A program made the translations under genes and the position numbers. The notes under the pieces are model-generated. The model searched no databases, was not told where the DNA came from, and worked only from the letters and a program-made list of their open reading frames with translations. Below, one piece after another: positions 12,666 to 26,700 of a stretch of 64,000 nucleotides of DNA. Numbering within the stretch: the stretch's first letter is position 1; each line of letters begins with the position of its first letter. Origin of the DNA: Paragonimus skrjabini miyazakii (Eukaryota > Platyhelminthes > Trematoda > Plagiorchiida > Troglotrematidae); contig JTDE01000703.1 in NCBI GenBank assembly GCA_014338405.1, positions 106,145-170,144 on the forward strand. The letters run 5' to 3'.

Positions 12666-14006
12666 CATCCATGGTGGTCACCGGGACAAACCGTTTGCAC
12701 ATCCCCATTTATACGTCAGCCACTCCAGTGTGGCAACCGTCATTCTGTCAAGTGCTGGACACAATGTGGGTTTCACTTACAACGTTCTGATGAGTATATG
12801 ATAAAACAAATTCGCCTAGATCACTAATACTGTTTACACTAACTTATGTGTTTGTTCTCTGTTCTTTAGTTGTGCACATGTAGTTCATCAGTTACTCAGA
12901 TTATCCCCATAGCAACTGACAAACGACCGAAATTTACGTCAGTCCACTATCCTACTCAAAACCGATCCAATGTTGCAGTGAGCAGTGTGAGGTTTTAAAA
13001 TGGTGGTGGGTGGAGCTTGACAGAATTGCAGTTTGCGCCACAGCATGGATTTGTTGCAGACCAAGTGTGATCACAGTCGGATGTGTGAGTTGTTAGCTAA
13101 CTAGTAATTATCTGCTCGTCACAAGATTTACTCGTGCTGTCCGTGAGTCATTTTAGACGACTGATATTTCTGTGGCGCAACAGGATGAAGCGGATTTCAT
13201 CTCTTTGGTTTGGACAAGAAAATCTCTTATGGCAACAGTAGAGATCAAACTGTGACAGATTTTGATTCGTTAATTGATGTCACTCGTTGTTATTGTTGCA
13301 ACTGTTTCACGCACTCACAATAGTCACTGACTGTGTCAACTAAGTGTTGCACCAACTCGGTCTAAGTGGTTAAGTATTGTTGTTCATTTGCTGCCTGAAT
13401 ATTGCCGACAGCTGAACTGAACAAAAAATCCTGATTTAAAACTAGAAGGCGTAGGTAATCACGTTGTTTCATATTAATAACTTCCGATGCGAGACAAGCA
13501 CACATCGAACAGTGGCCAAACATTTACTATGTTTAGTTTTATTAATTTCTGAAGAGAAAACGAAATGTGCTGAGTAGACCACTGCGATATCTTAAACCAC
13601 CACCGTTCAGATTGGACAAATTTAGTAATTAGGTCGCAAGTTCATTCTGGTAGGCAATATACTCAATTCCATCTTGTCGACACCTGCAGGTTTATGCATT
13701 TTGTGCCAGAACATGATTATACAGATTAATAAATGAAATGTCTATCCCCTAGGCTGCAAGCCTGGTTAGTGTCGGACCAGGATTTAAACTTATCTACACA
13801 TGTCCTTTGACCTTGAACTCGCATCTTGTGCGCCAATACAGCACAATGTATGAAGCCTCATCTCCCTTTTATTCCTGTGTAAAACTCATTGCGAGGATGT
13901 ATCTAACCCACCTTGGTGTATAAATGATTTACCATTGACATTGTTCAGACGTGATTAGGTACAGATGTTCAGTTTGCCTGTGCGTATCTCTATCTTTCTC
14001 GTTCCA
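12666..14006. other. no recognised gene
   Basis: No gene, RNA or repeat copy was recognised. Confidence 0.45.
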
Positions 14007-14024
14007 TGTGTGTGTGTGTGTGTG
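14007..14024. repeat. (TG)9 dinucleotide repeat
   Basis: Uninterrupted TG run. Confidence 0.95.
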
Positions 14025-15775
14025 TTCTGCACATGACCGGAGGACGTGGCGCAGTATGTAAAACGAGAAATGTCAGAAACGTGCTTTATTCAAGATCCAA
14101 GACAACACCCAAGCTCTCACCGATCGTCACGATGTGAATATTAGGATCTGGGTGGTCAATTCTTCCGGCATCGTCTATGCGAACTCATGTGGGAAACTAC
14201 CACTAACCGAGCTGGGGGTGAGCCGGCATGTTGACGAACTGGTTGTTCAATCCGACAGTGCACATGTGCAAATGAGTGAGCGACTGAGATCCTCTTGATC
14301 GTAAGTTGTACGAACAAACTATCACATGGACCATCCGCTTAGCATGATTGTTTGATCACTGACGATCCATGAAATGCAGTGCACACGTTTATATGGTATG
14401 TCACATAAATGCCAGTATGTGCTTATGCATCTCCTATTCGCTGAACCCATAACTGTGTGGAGTGTCGGGAAGAATTTACGCTAACCGATTCTCTGTATTT
14501 CCTTCCACTAATCTGAAGAGCACAGTGGAAAAATGTTGTATCAATTCGTGATTATTTTGCTAAGGCACGCATATTTAATACATACAATGGATGAGGAGAT
14601 GTAAAAGAATATACAGTCACATATGAAGCATTCTTCGCTAATTACGAATTTGGATGACGAAATCAGAAGATTGGTTTTGCAAGATGTTAACATCATTTTG
14701 TATCTTCTAGTCAGTGGCTACAGATAACAGCGGTAAAAGTTATAATAACTAGACAAATTAAGCTCACAAATCAGATCCATACATGCACTAGTCCTACACA
14801 ACGAAATCCTACACATATCATATGTAGGGTACGACTGCGTCTGAGTAGATTACAGTCTGTAGCACATGTTTGCTAGCAACCTCTGACAACTTAGGTGATT
14901 CATAATGTAGGAGAATTGACCAACTCAGTTATGGACTATGGAATAAGATCACAAGCCTAGTTGTCTGAAAATGCACATTTTTTGAGCGCAAAATAGCATT
15001 TAGGGGATGTTTGCAAAAATAAACCAATTAATATGTACCACTGAATCGTCAATTTAATTTGCGTAGCGTTGGTATTCAACGGCACGTTTTCGGTCGCAGT
15101 TCACGAATGTAGGCGAAAAACTTAGTGAACAATCTCTTGTGGATGCAAAGGTCATTAATTTGTTCATCCACATAGTTGGTCGTAATTGTTCAGCCATCCA
15201 CCCGTAGACAGAACTGGGCGACAGATAGTTTACATCGTGGGAAAATGGCGTTTATATATACAATAAATACAACATACATGCTCTAAGTTTGGTACTGGTG
15301 AGAGACAAACGAGCTGTAACTGCTCACAATATTCTGTTCCATATAGCTGACGTCTTACTTGCTATAGAAACCAGTAACGTATACTTAATTTATCGCTTTC
15401 TCTTGTTCAAGACGGTTTATATCTTTCATTCTGAACATATGCGAAGGGCAACAGTAGAGCATTACAACACTGTAGTGTCTTGTCAGACTTACTGACGAGC
15501 TGGCTCTTTCGTGCTCCGCGCGACGCGAACTTCATCACCGACTACTGTGACATTTCTCTGGCTGTATTCTAGAGAGTATCAGGATGCATCTACTTGCTGT
15601 GGATTAGCAGAAACGTACTGCCCCCACTGCCAATCCAACCTCTGCCTCACAGAAAAACATGACGTAGGATAGTGAGTACCAAGCTGCTGAGCACTCTGAG
15701 TGATTTTCCTGTTTAGCCCTAACAGAATTAATCCCACTAGAGTTCATTAGCGAGGTTTTCTCACACAACGCTTAA
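14025..15775. other. no recognised gene
   Basis: No clear feature was seen. The last 200 bases, just upstream of the R2-type relic, may belong to its 5' region: a frame near 15620-15670 has closely spaced Cys and His residues, but this is not convincing. Confidence 0.4.
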
Positions 15776-16174
15776 CTGTTAGTAATCGCCTGCAGACTTT
15801 GTGCAGTGGCACAGGCAAGGTCACTGTTAAACATGCACGCCTCAAAAGCTTTTCTGCATAATTGTCGACTAGTCACTGGACGACAAGCCCTCGTCGATGC
15901 GGGGACCTGCATGACCAGGAATCAGATACGGAAAGCCAACCATACTGCAATCCAAACCCTGCACCACCAGCGAAGGAGAGGTACTGCTTTTGCAGTCTTT
16001 TCTAGAAACTGGATAACTGGCTACATGTCGAACTGCGGCCTCTCGGATAATCCCAACGAGTGTTGCTCCGAGGTATTGTCAGCTCAATCACACACTGATG
16101 AGCGACAATTATATAGATCTTTCCTTGGTTCTTGGTTGACCCGATCACCCCAAAGGAAGTTTCCAACACTCTGA
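15776..16174 (+). pseudogene. R2-type ORF fragment: pre-RT region
   Basis: This open frame carries closely spaced Cys and His residues at its start (CRLC, then His about 12 and 20 residues on), which may be a degenerate zinc finger. About 50 residues later comes a basic segment (RKANHTAIQTLHHQRRR, then FSRNW), resembling the basic stretch that precedes the reverse transcriptase in R2-type proteins. The frame shifts near 16135-16140, where the reverse transcriptase continues in another frame. The N-terminal zinc-finger identification is tentative; the link to the downstream element is supported by position and by the basic segment. Confidence 0.5.
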
Positions 16175-16593
16175 AGAGCAGGGAAGACACTGCCCCTAGT
16201 TTGGACAGACTGTTACTCAAACACTTGAAAAGTATGAAAGCTGTTACATTGGCTGGATATTTAAACTTCTTCCTGCTACATGAAGATCGTCTAGATCATC
16301 TGTGCCGCTTCCGCACCACGCTTGTTCCGAAAATGAATAACTCCTCCTCTTCCAGCGAATTTAGACCTATCGCCATATCTTCAACATCGGTACGTTTATT
16401 TCAAAAGATATTGGCTAATCGTTGGAATACGCCTTTACAACTGTCTGCTCTTCAGTTCGCATTTCTACACCGTGATGGTTGCCTCGAGGCGACCTCAATA
16501 CTACATGCGTTGTTCCGGAACTCATGCACTACGTCTTTCAACCTGATAACGGCCTTGATCGACGCGTCCAAAGCATTCGATTCTATCTTATAG
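16132..16593 (+). pseudogene. R2-type reverse transcriptase fragment, fingers and palm start
   Basis: A 153-codon open frame contains diagnostic reverse transcriptase blocks in order: ITPKEV with KSREDTAPSLDRL (usually TAPGxD) near residues 5-25, FRTTLVPKMNN, then SEFRPIAISSTSVRLFQKIL (motif of the fingers), followed by LQFAFLHRDGCLEAT and ALIDASKAFDSI. The last contains the first catalytic aspartate of the palm (D in the LIDASKAFDS block). It ends at a stop inside that block. The sequence closely follows R2-clade enzymes rather than CR1 or RTE types. Confidence 0.85.
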
Positions 16594-16639
16594 TACTCGT
16601 TTATCAGATCAATCTAGACTTTTCGTGCTCCTCTACCTC

Positions 16640-17122
16640 TAACACACTACATTGTTGATTTTTATCGGAATGCTTCTGCCACGCTTGGAGACTCTGTCCT
16701 CCGGCCTCAGCGTGGTGTTCAGCAGTTGCCACTGCTATTCATTATGACAGGCGTTGACTATACCTCGACCGGAGCCTGGCTACCAGTTCTTCGATACACC
16801 GGTCAGCGTTTCTGCCTACGCCGACGACCTGATCCTCCTGGCTGAGAATCCTACGCGTCTCTCCGAGAAGCTTGCAGCCGCTGCTAGTGCTCTGGGGCTA
16901 TCCGGACTGAAAATCAGCGCACGAAAGACTAAACTCGTGATCGTCTGTGATGACCATAAGCGCAACGCGACTGCTATTGCTGACGAGTTTAGTAATTTCG
17001 GCCCGGACGCTATTCACTCATTAAGCGCCTCTGACACCGTGACCTATCTCGGTATCCCGTCCACTTGGAAGAGTGTGGTAGTGTCAAACAAGGAGGGGGA
17101 CCCGTGTGACGTCGATGGATAA
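16640..17122 (+). pseudogene. R2-type reverse transcriptase fragment, palm with YADD
   Basis: The first part (about 16650-16740) reads FYRNASATLGDSVLRPQRGV and then a damaged version of the GDPLSPLLF block, in which the GDP is lost by a small deletion and frameshift. In the next frame the catalytic box AYADDLILLAE is intact at 16814-16846, with both aspartates present, followed by a GLKISARKTK block and TYLGI, the thumb-proximal motif. It stops at 17122. The intact YADD in a frameshifted background shows decay after a period of function. Confidence 0.85.
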
Positions 17123-17300
17123 GCTTTTTCACACGCTAGACGGTCATGGCTTCTAGAAAATGTCACGTTTTCTACTCTTTAATCGTTGGCTGTTGAATCC
17201 AGATAGCATTTTCCCTTGGACCGTCATTCTCGCCATCCAGCTCCGATATGGTCTTCTTCGGACTAACGTCCGGAATTCTCGAAGTAGCCGAAGTGACCAC

Positions 17301-17770
17301 TCAGTTCTCTGTCATAGTAACTGCCGCCAACCATAAAGCCTCGTTCATATGCTCCAGTCTTGCTGGATCACCCAAAATATGCGTCATACTTGACGTAGCA
17401 ACGTGGCCAAGCACCTAGCGAAAAGACTGTGCGATCTGGGCTACGCAGTCTTCGAGGAACTACGAGTACCAACTGCGAGCTCATTCATGAAACCCGACGT
17501 TGTCGCGGCTCGTGACGGCACAACGGTGGTACTGGACGTCAGTAAAATGGGTGAATACCGAAGACAGTTTGCCTGGACGGACAAGATTGTGAAGTAGGGA
17601 GAAGGACTGTCAAAGTGACGGTGTTCAGTCGACCGTCCACGCTATTGCCTGTGACGTGGACTGTTTTTCTGATTCACCTGTGATCATCACCATTCGCGGT
17701 ATCATCTTGCGATGTGATTTTTCGACTCCTACACGACTACTGGCTTATGCCTACTGACTGTTCTAGGTTC
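17301..17770 (+). pseudogene. R2-type zinc knuckle and restriction-like endonuclease
   Basis: A C-x3-C-x7-H-x4-C knuckle is readable at 17310-17365 with one stop inside it, immediately followed by the basic sequence VAKHLAKRL and a 64-codon frame (17403-17597) containing KPDVVAARDG and VLDVSK. The spacing of PD and the later D and K matches the restriction-like endonuclease of R2-clade elements, which nicks the target DNA to prime reverse transcription. After a frameshift the C-terminal part, including PVIITIRGIIL, is read at 17635-17754 in another frame. Confidence 0.75.
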
Positions 17771-20700
17771 CTTGAAAACCTACGACACATTCATGCAAGA
17801 ACCTGATGTTAATTTTTACCACTTTCTGACTATTGTCTCGCTATGAAACACATTTCTGCATCTGGATGCGGGAGTCGTAACCGTGATAGCACTTCTGTGC
17901 CCTGAAGAGCTTTTGCTTTTGAAAGACTACATTTTCGTTCTTTCTCCTTGTTAGCATATCGCACTAATAACTTTCATCTGGTGACTGGAATTATTAACGT
18001 TTGATACTCTCGTGAAAGGACGTATCAATTGCTCAGTGTTGTTAATCATGCGGCATCCTATATTTAACAGATAGCTTGTTTTGATTTTCTTTTTTCAACA
18101 ATTTTACCGCTTAACTTTTGGTGTCATCACTTGCCTTTTTATGTGAATCAAGCTGTGTTAATTGCTCTTTCAAGTAAATTATAAATAGTAGCCTTACAAA
18201 TGCGTTCCGGTTTGGAATGAGTGAACATTTTCAACAAAACTTCAAGATCATGGGTTGTTACAATATTTTCGTACCATCTTGCGTAGGATACTTGAGGAGC
18301 CATCCAAATCTGTTTTGTTTTCTGGTCACAAAGTATGCATGAGAATCGGTAAGTGGACAGTATCAGTACCATGTAGTACAGACATCGCTTTATCAACAAT
18401 ATCAAAGGAGTTCAATAGCCATGGGACTAGAATCGTATGCAAGACCACCGCTTGTATCCGTTGGGAGTAAAGGAACTAAAACGTCTTCGAGTATTCGATC
18501 GTCAATTTACATTGGCAGGCTAACACATGGAGTGGTGCCAACGCATAAGCAACGACAAGGTTGAGAAATACGTTTCTGATAATGAGAATCAAGCGAGTTC
18601 ATTCGATCAGTCTATTAGAATGCTTAGATGGTATAGTTATGGGGTAAAAATGGCAGCTAGTCACCTGGTATACAAGCTCCTGTTTTTTTGTGGTGGTGGG
18701 GGCAGAGCATACCGGTGCAGTGAGTGAGACAGACAAATGACAGCGAAGGCAATCCGTTAGGTCAGCTAATGTAAGTCGAGTTCCTTTCAGAGTTAAGAGC
18801 TTGGAGACTCACATATATTCTATATCTGGAGGCGAGAAAAGAGAAAGGATCACTTCGCAACGTGGAAATTACTTATGCTTAATTGAGTTGTTTTTGAAAG
18901 AAAAAATTTGCTAAGGGGTTGCAGTGAATACGTTATTATTCAGTCGTTCCGAGTTGATTCGCTTATTCACAAAAAAGAAACACCTATTTATTAATTCCCT
19001 GAGTTGTTAGCTTTGAGCGTTCTTGTTAATTGTGCCACAACATTTTCCCGTTAATTTCTACATTGCCGTCAGTGTTACACTGTTTCATGGCAATTACTCA
19101 TCCATACCAAACACTCAGTGCCAACATGTATTGTCCCACTTAGTCACACTCAGTTCATATTGAAGTACACCTGATGCTTTTTCGTCTTCTACCACATGAG
19201 TAGCAAATACTGTCGCTGCCCATGAGATCGAGCGTTAAGTGTGACGGTCGGTCTCAGTTACTGAAAACCAAGGGAAGGCAAGAGCAAAGTTCCCCATTAT
19301 TAAAACTGGTTTGAAAGGAAACACGGAAAAAGTTAGGACATTTGATGACATACACATAGGGCGTACTATAAGGCCGGACACATTGTCCATCGAGCTTGTT
19401 CTGATGATTACTCTGTTGATATCTGTCTAACAGACGTCATAGGAGAACGGAATCTGATGAATTTGATGACAGACAAATTCAGCCTGTCTAGAAATAATGC
19501 GCCATTGCTAACAGACAAAAAGACACAGTTTTTCCGCGTGAGTTTACGTAACCTACCACCTTGTGGCTTTCTTCATCGTGTACACCTAACGCACACAGAC
19601 AAGCAAACACATGTTTATCATATTCGTCTTCAAAAATATCTGATGTTCATCGGAACTGTTCAGAGACGAGCCACTACCACAGCCATAAGGTTAACGAAAA
19701 TAAGCTATCTTGACAGATTACTGATAGTGAATCAATTCACAGTGCAATGTAGACAAATTGGAAAGAGCCGGACCATAATTCACCAAATCCTTCACCAAAA
19801 ATGTCACCTGTTGGTAGACCACATATGATTAAACAGAGGTGATTGCATACAGGCTGTTTCCCAGAACCGGTTTATCAAGTGGGTCTGGTGCTACTTGGAT
19901 CGAACTTCCTCATAGATGGGACTTGTCAATATTGAAATGCCCTGCCAAACAATGTGTTAACTGGCTGGACTATTTTGAAAGCCCGACACAGCCAGTTCGG
20001 ACACGAGAAACAACCCGAACTGCGAGCTTATTTGGTCATCCACCCATTGCCACAGATCACCAAAGAGCCCATCGGCCAAACTGCTGACTCACTCCGTTTT
20101 AGTGTTAACTGTCAATGTGACTGCGAAGTAATAGATTTTATCCACATTCTTGCGCTTCATCCTTTCTATTATAAGCCATCCAACATAACTTACTCCTAAC
20201 CGGTTCAAAAACAACGAAGTCTACCAATGAAACTGTTTTGATTATCATGCACGTCTGCTCATAATCAGTATGTGGATTAACGTCGTCTATGGATATCGTA
20301 GGAAAATACCTTGTTACAAAGCAGGACACATGTATGGTGATTGAACAGACAGAAGGACACAATAGGAAGGGCCTCAGTTTTTTTATACTTTACGTGAAAC
20401 AGGATAAAAAGGTTGACAACTGTAACCTATAAACGTCAATTAAAGGTTTCAGCGAGGTAATCAAAAAATTATGCTGGTAAAAAAAGAGTTGTTTATTAGG
20501 TAGGTTGTAATTACAATGAAACTATTGATGATGACGTAGACTGCACGTTTGACTTAAATATATAAAAAATGTGTCAACACTTCACGTGTGTCTCACGATG
20601 GAACGGAGTCAATTGGTTAGATTTCTTCTCGATGGGGTGAGTCAACTTCACTGGCCTAGTATGCATTCGTTTGTGCGTATTTTCAAACTTACTGCATGAT

Positions 20701-23700
20701 TGTTCTAGCGTGAAGTCAGAATGATCTTCCATTTCTCGCGACGTGCAAATCAGTCCAGCAGTTTTCCTGTGAAAATCATTGAGCATTTGCGGACAGTATG
20801 ATAAGTAGATTTGATTAGTAACTGATAGCGTATTTCACAACTAAAGTATTTACTGGTTAAACCTCGCGGTAAGATTTACGATCGATTGTTAACTTATATC
20901 AACCACAGGATGGGAGTGAGAAAATAATGTTTGGGAAGACCGAGTTGTTCAGATTTGAGAATACATCATACCATATTTTCTGCTAGTTTATGTACTGGTG
21001 TTATCACAGAGGTATCACGTGAAGCAACAAATCGGTTAAATTTGTGTTTTGTTCGCTTATCTCATGTCTATCTGTTCATTTTTTTGTCTTCAAGTAAATG
21101 GCCACAAAAGGATGAGTTCTTTTACCCTTGACTGAGGTGTTGTAATGAGATTTTTAGGTGTCTGGGGATTCATGACCAAAAATTGTTCAGAAATTCTGGT
21201 ACACTTATAATATCTCTCTTTTCAAACCGGTTACAACTCATAACTGCCGCAATCATCCCGGCACCGGGGCACCTTAGCAACTAGCTAAGTTTAAAGACGG
21301 ACTGATTACGTAGGAGTGGTGGTAAAAGTACCATAGTAAAGGATATATCTGTAAGAAAGTTCTGTTATCAGGCATGACAAACTGAGACTCTGTGACGTTA
21401 AGCACATCAAGTAGTTTGCAACGATTGAACATCCGAATGGAACCCTTTTTGTGACTTCATGTGCAATTGTGATGAACCGCAATTCCTGAGGGGTTTATGA
21501 CTAGAACGTGTGTCATTACCAAGTCAAATGACATTCCGTCCTTAATGTGTATCTTAGTCATGCAGTAATGGTCGAGGAGTAAACCCATCTTGGTACATAT
21601 ACACAAACTGCAGTGCAACTGGGCAGCAGACAAACATTTAACCATCCTCGAACACCACCTAGGTTTGTTCTAAACAAATAGTCACGGTCGCCCACATGCC
21701 AAGCATAAAGGGAGGAGGAAGTAAAAGATTAGTATCGTTGATCACTGTGAGAAAGCGACAGGTGGACCGGTAGACATAACTTGTCTGTGCGGCAGCCGGT
21801 CGTTCTAGCGGTGTGTCATTTATCTGTGAACCATGTATACACGACTTTTTACAGACTAAACTTTGTTTTGTTGTTGTTGTTGACGACGATGGTGATGATG
21901 ATGTTTGCTGAATCTCGCTGACCAACATTACAGCCGTCGGTAGCCCGGACTTAGAGTATCACGCCGTTTTTTCAACTACCTGTCTAGACACAAATTTGAG
22001 CTTTCGCGTGCGTTATGGTTAGTCCCTTCAAACATTACCATCTCTGTGAATATTGACACTGCGAGTTGCTATAATTACTACTGGCACGAGTACATGCGGC
22101 AGGTCACGTACGCGTCATGATTGACGACTGTTATCTGGTTGACATAGCAACCGTGGGCAATTTTCCTCATGGGAGGAAAATCTTCAGTTTCTCATTTAGT
22201 CGTGGTGGGCATACCTCGGCAACAGCACTAGTCGAAACGGTAAGAGCCGTGATCACATTTATGAACCAGGACTAGATCGTACAAATAAAGTGCAGCTATA
22301 ATTGACGGCACTGGTTAAATCGATAGAGAATTAGGGTTCGATCTGTTCACAAATCCGTTCTGCATTGTTTCATCTCATAAGGAAAATGGTTTCGAAAGTC
22401 AGCTTGCCATATGACTAAGATCACTTTGTACATTTTGTTTTATGCAGGGTGGTTTAGCAGTACAGTTGCAATGTTCAAAATTATGACAAGTTTATATTAC
22501 AAAATGTACAAAGCAAGCGGTTTTGTACGCTGAATCAAAGTGAAGATCAGAGGTTAGCTGACTGAGATGGGTCAGTTTGCCACATCCAGATGTCACACAG
22601 TGCTCAGAAAATGATACGCATTACGGAGGGAATCGTGTAATAATCAAACGGCGCATAATTTCTCTAAAGAGTCAATTTACGAACATGCTAGCCAACTTGA
22701 ATGTCTATTTAAATATTCTTCTATGAATGTCTATTAAAAGAGGTTCGGGACGAAATCTGTGTCACCTTCTATGGTCATGTCTCCAATTTATCAACGTCTT
22801 ATTTTTGCCCTAGTATGCAAGTTTGCTATGAATATACTACTTCGACTCTTGTTTAAATTAATTGGAGATTTCATACCGTTCGATTGGCATTGTTTACAGA
22901 ACACCATAATGGACAGCAGTCCATCCTGCGATCCCCTTTTCTTCTTCTTCAGACTAGGGTGAAACCAAACACGTCCTATATTCCTAAACATCGTCGTGCA
23001 TAGATTGAATACATGCTTGTCCTGATATATCGTGTAGGCATTCTGTTATATCCGTTATTATTTTTCTACTTAGCAAAATGTCAAGACAGATTCACAGAGC
23101 AATTAGCAGGCATGGATCAGTTTCAACGTTACCACAAGGGATTTTTGACGAACGTTTATCAAACGGGAATGATTGAAATGTTGGCTGCAAATGACTTTTT
23201 ATGGAAAGCTCTATGAGCCTATATACCAACTACAAATCTGAAACCATTCAAACATTTATAGACATGTGCAGACACATGCACAATCAACAAAATCGAACAC
23301 TATTTTGTATGAAATTTTTATGGGTCAATAAAACGTAGGCCCTCGTGTACTGAGAAATCAAGAGTGAACTTTTTGTTTTCATCAAAAACTGGGTATAATT
23401 CCTCGAAACGTTTTAAAGTTACAGTGACAACGTACAGTTGACTGCCGATTATTTCGTTGATAAAGCGAAAGATCCATAGTTTAGGAGAAATTGCTTTTCA
23501 ATGTAGTGTTGCTGTCAACCCTCAAGATATTTGCAATATTTGCAGTCAGACAGCGTGGCTGTTGAAAGTTGACACAAGTCTGTCGAGTAAAGGTTGTTTG
23601 AAGTTTGTTCGTTTGCACACCACGGTTTACTGTGAGGAGAGTGATAGAGAAAAACACTTGTAGAAAACGCCTAGTACGTTAGGCTTTGTTGATCGGTGTT

Positions 23701-26700
23701 TTCACTCTCATAGTTTCCTACCTATACGTCCGATTATTGAAGAATAACGGATTCAGCTTTCACGAGGGATGATTAAGTGACGAATGACTGATGAGCCAAG
23801 AGGTTTAACCACATGTTCATATTAATGTCTTGCCACCTACAATCATCGATTTCTCGAAAGTATACAAACTTAATATAATACTCGGAATCAGGGACTCCGA
23901 ATAGCCCTAGAAATTGTACTCAGATTGAAACCTCATAGGCTAGTAACACATCATACTGGTTGCAATAAGTGAGTCATATTCATGAGGTAAGAAGCCGAAT
24001 TTATGGATTTACAACAGTATTAAATAAATCACAGTCAGTCATTGACTGATCGTACTGGCACATACCAAGTCCCGAACTGTACGTTAATTAGTGCAATACA
24101 GAACATAGAAATTAGCGAATAACGAAATGCGTAACATTGAGACTTTTCGTCCAGTTCTGATGTAGTATCTTTAACGTGACAGTTTGATTGTCCCCCTGTT
24201 AGATCCTCTATTGTATCGAGGTTTGGAAAAGCAGTTAATCGAGTAGATTTTCACCAAACTTAACTTTTGTAATTATTGATTTTGTCCTGCTTACCGCGCA
24301 AACTGAGTTATATCAGGTATTGCGATATTTTGGCATTCTGTCAAACGCTAAGGCCGGAAGCGAGATCCTATGGGACGTTACAGTCAGCCTCGGAATTACA
24401 CGAGCATCACAAATGTTTACCACACCAATTTTTGCAAGTAGAGGATCCCTTTTGCCAAGCAATATGTTTACAAAGTTTAAGACAAAAATATTTCCGATCA
24501 AATATGTATACTGAGATACAAGTGCTTTGTCACTTACTTGCACAGACACCCAAATTCAACCTACTTACAACGCTCTAAAATAGAGTATGGACCCAATTTT
24601 TAAAAACCGTCAAGCATTGTTCGTGCATGCATTTTAATCAAGCAGTACACAAGCAATTTTGAAATGTCATCTGAAATAATTGGGATATCATCAGACAGCC
24701 CCAGTTCAAATGCAAAGATACATCTGTTTTGGAACGATTTTTCAGCGATCAAGTTTAGAAGGTGCTCAGTTTGATTCTACTTAGGACAGTGTACAGATCA
24801 TGTCATTGAATCGAGTTCGTGCTGTGCTTGACACATTTTGTTACTTTACTGGCTTATATTGAACAACTATGTTACCGAAATATCCAATACTCAGTAGGTC
24901 CCCAACCCAAAAGTAGTAGCAAATAACGTGCATATGCGAGTACTTGAGATTGTGTACAATGTTTCATTCCTTGGAGAGACAACTCTTATTTGTTGTAGAA
25001 ACTAGAGGTACCTCACACCATTAACGAACCACATCCAAGCGGGCGCCGCCCGTGCAATATTGGGTCCTTTCACACACCGTGTCAGTAATCTCCCCGTCCG
25101 TCAGTTTTTCGAAAATGGTTTATTTCGTCACTGTTGCTTACCGTCTATCATTTGTCCAGTTGCAGCACACATCTCTTTGTCTGTACTGATCACTGAGTTT
25201 TGTGACCAACAGACAGTCACACAGTTCCCAGGATTTATCAGCTAACCAGAAACGAAGTGTTTTCCATGATTCTATGAACGGTGGATCTCGAGCAACTGAT
25301 ATCCATCAGCATTCTGATACCATTTGTACTCACTTGAGGAAACCTCTTTTCAAACAGTGTGTTTCTTTGTGGCACACGTATCAACAGCCGTAAGAAGTCG
25401 ACAGGCTGACCAATGTGACCCCCTCTATTCGTTTTGTGACACATCTCAGTATTTGAGTTCTTTCATATTGAACGACATAGGGCTACTCTGCCAAATTCCT
25501 TAAAATGCTTCCTTCTGTGTCTAAATCATAATGAGGACTGATCTATCCGCAACTCAAAACCACTCATGATCGATTAAGAGACGGTGTCAAAACGATACTC
25601 TGCATTTTGATCAGTAGCGATCCATCATCTTAAACCAAACGAAACTCGTTATAACGAAAAGCGATTCGCCCGTATAACTGTGAGACGAAAATGTTAATTA
25701 ATTATATCGAGTTGATTTTTTCAACTGCTACAAAATGTACGCCTCAGACAATATGCCTTTTGCACTCATGCATTACATATAAACGTATGTCAGATGTGAT
25801 TACAAATGGTGTCTATCTAATTAAGAGACGGAGCATATATGTAATATTCGATGAACTTCATAGCGGATTGACTCAGACTGTAACTGACATCTCCGACTAT
25901 CATGATTTTGGCTCAACATGTGGCACATTTACGTGAGCCGCTTAGAACTACAAGTAGTTTCTCACAGTTAACAACGAGCTCCCCTACTGAAGCGTATTTA
26001 CACTCTGTTTAACAGCTCACTCACGCTAGGGTTTTAAATTACAGTGGTTGTTGACCTTTGGAACCCCGGAATCATACTGTACTCCATTAGCAATCTATAA
26101 CTGAGATGTACACATATGTGAAGAACAGCTTAGCTAACTCGGTAACTCTGTTCTATAATCAGAGGTGCTACTATAGAGGTTCTGCTCGGTGAGTTCCCTT
26201 TAACTTTACAACATATTCTTAAATTGATGTTAGGTCTGCAAACTGTATTTGCTCACTTATTCTTACGGTGGTGCTACCCTGAGGTTCCATTGATGTCAGT
26301 ATAAGCTAATCAGAACTCATGTTTCCATACAAGCGAAATTTGCTGCAGTTCCTAGACTGCATGCTGTTTCACATCACCGATGCCCAGTTATAAAATTACG
26401 ATATCCATTCAGTAGCCTGTATGGACAACCCAAAGGCATACACACAAGTTATTTTGACTCACGTTATTAACTTGTGCTTCAGAAAAGAAATAGTCACTAG
26501 TATGTTATTCCCCATTCATTGTGCTGCATGAACGCATACTCTCATGCACATTTGGACAAAAATGGACGAGGTATTTTTCAGCAATCAATCGGTTTACGGC
26601 AGATGTGCTATTGCACGCTGGTCGACAAAAGTAAACAGTTCGCGTAAGTTAACGCCTACTAACTGTCTGGAGCCTGGTATGGAAGCGGCAAAGCACTTTC

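Larger units (their letters stand above)
15776..17770 (+). mobile_element. R2-type non-LTR retrotransposon, decayed coding region
   Basis: In order along the + strand there are an RNA-binding-type linker before the reverse transcriptase, reverse transcriptase fingers, the palm with a YADD box, a CCHC knuckle and a restriction-like endonuclease. This is the single-ORF architecture of R2-clade elements, which cut their target with a PD-(D/E)xK-type nuclease rather than an APE nuclease. The coding sequence is broken into at least five frame segments with in-frame stops, so it is inactive. R2-clade elements classically insert in 28S rDNA; no ribosomal RNA sequence is visible at either side, so this is either a dispersed copy, an R2-related lineage with another target, or one whose borders are decayed. 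The 3' untranslated region may continue to about 18000, but no tail or target duplication was identified. Confidence 0.8.

Noticed and set aside
15494..15535. CTGACGAG near TTTCG, considered as a hammerhead
   Set aside because: The GAAA would lie on the opposite strand to the CTGACGA, so no ribozyme can form.
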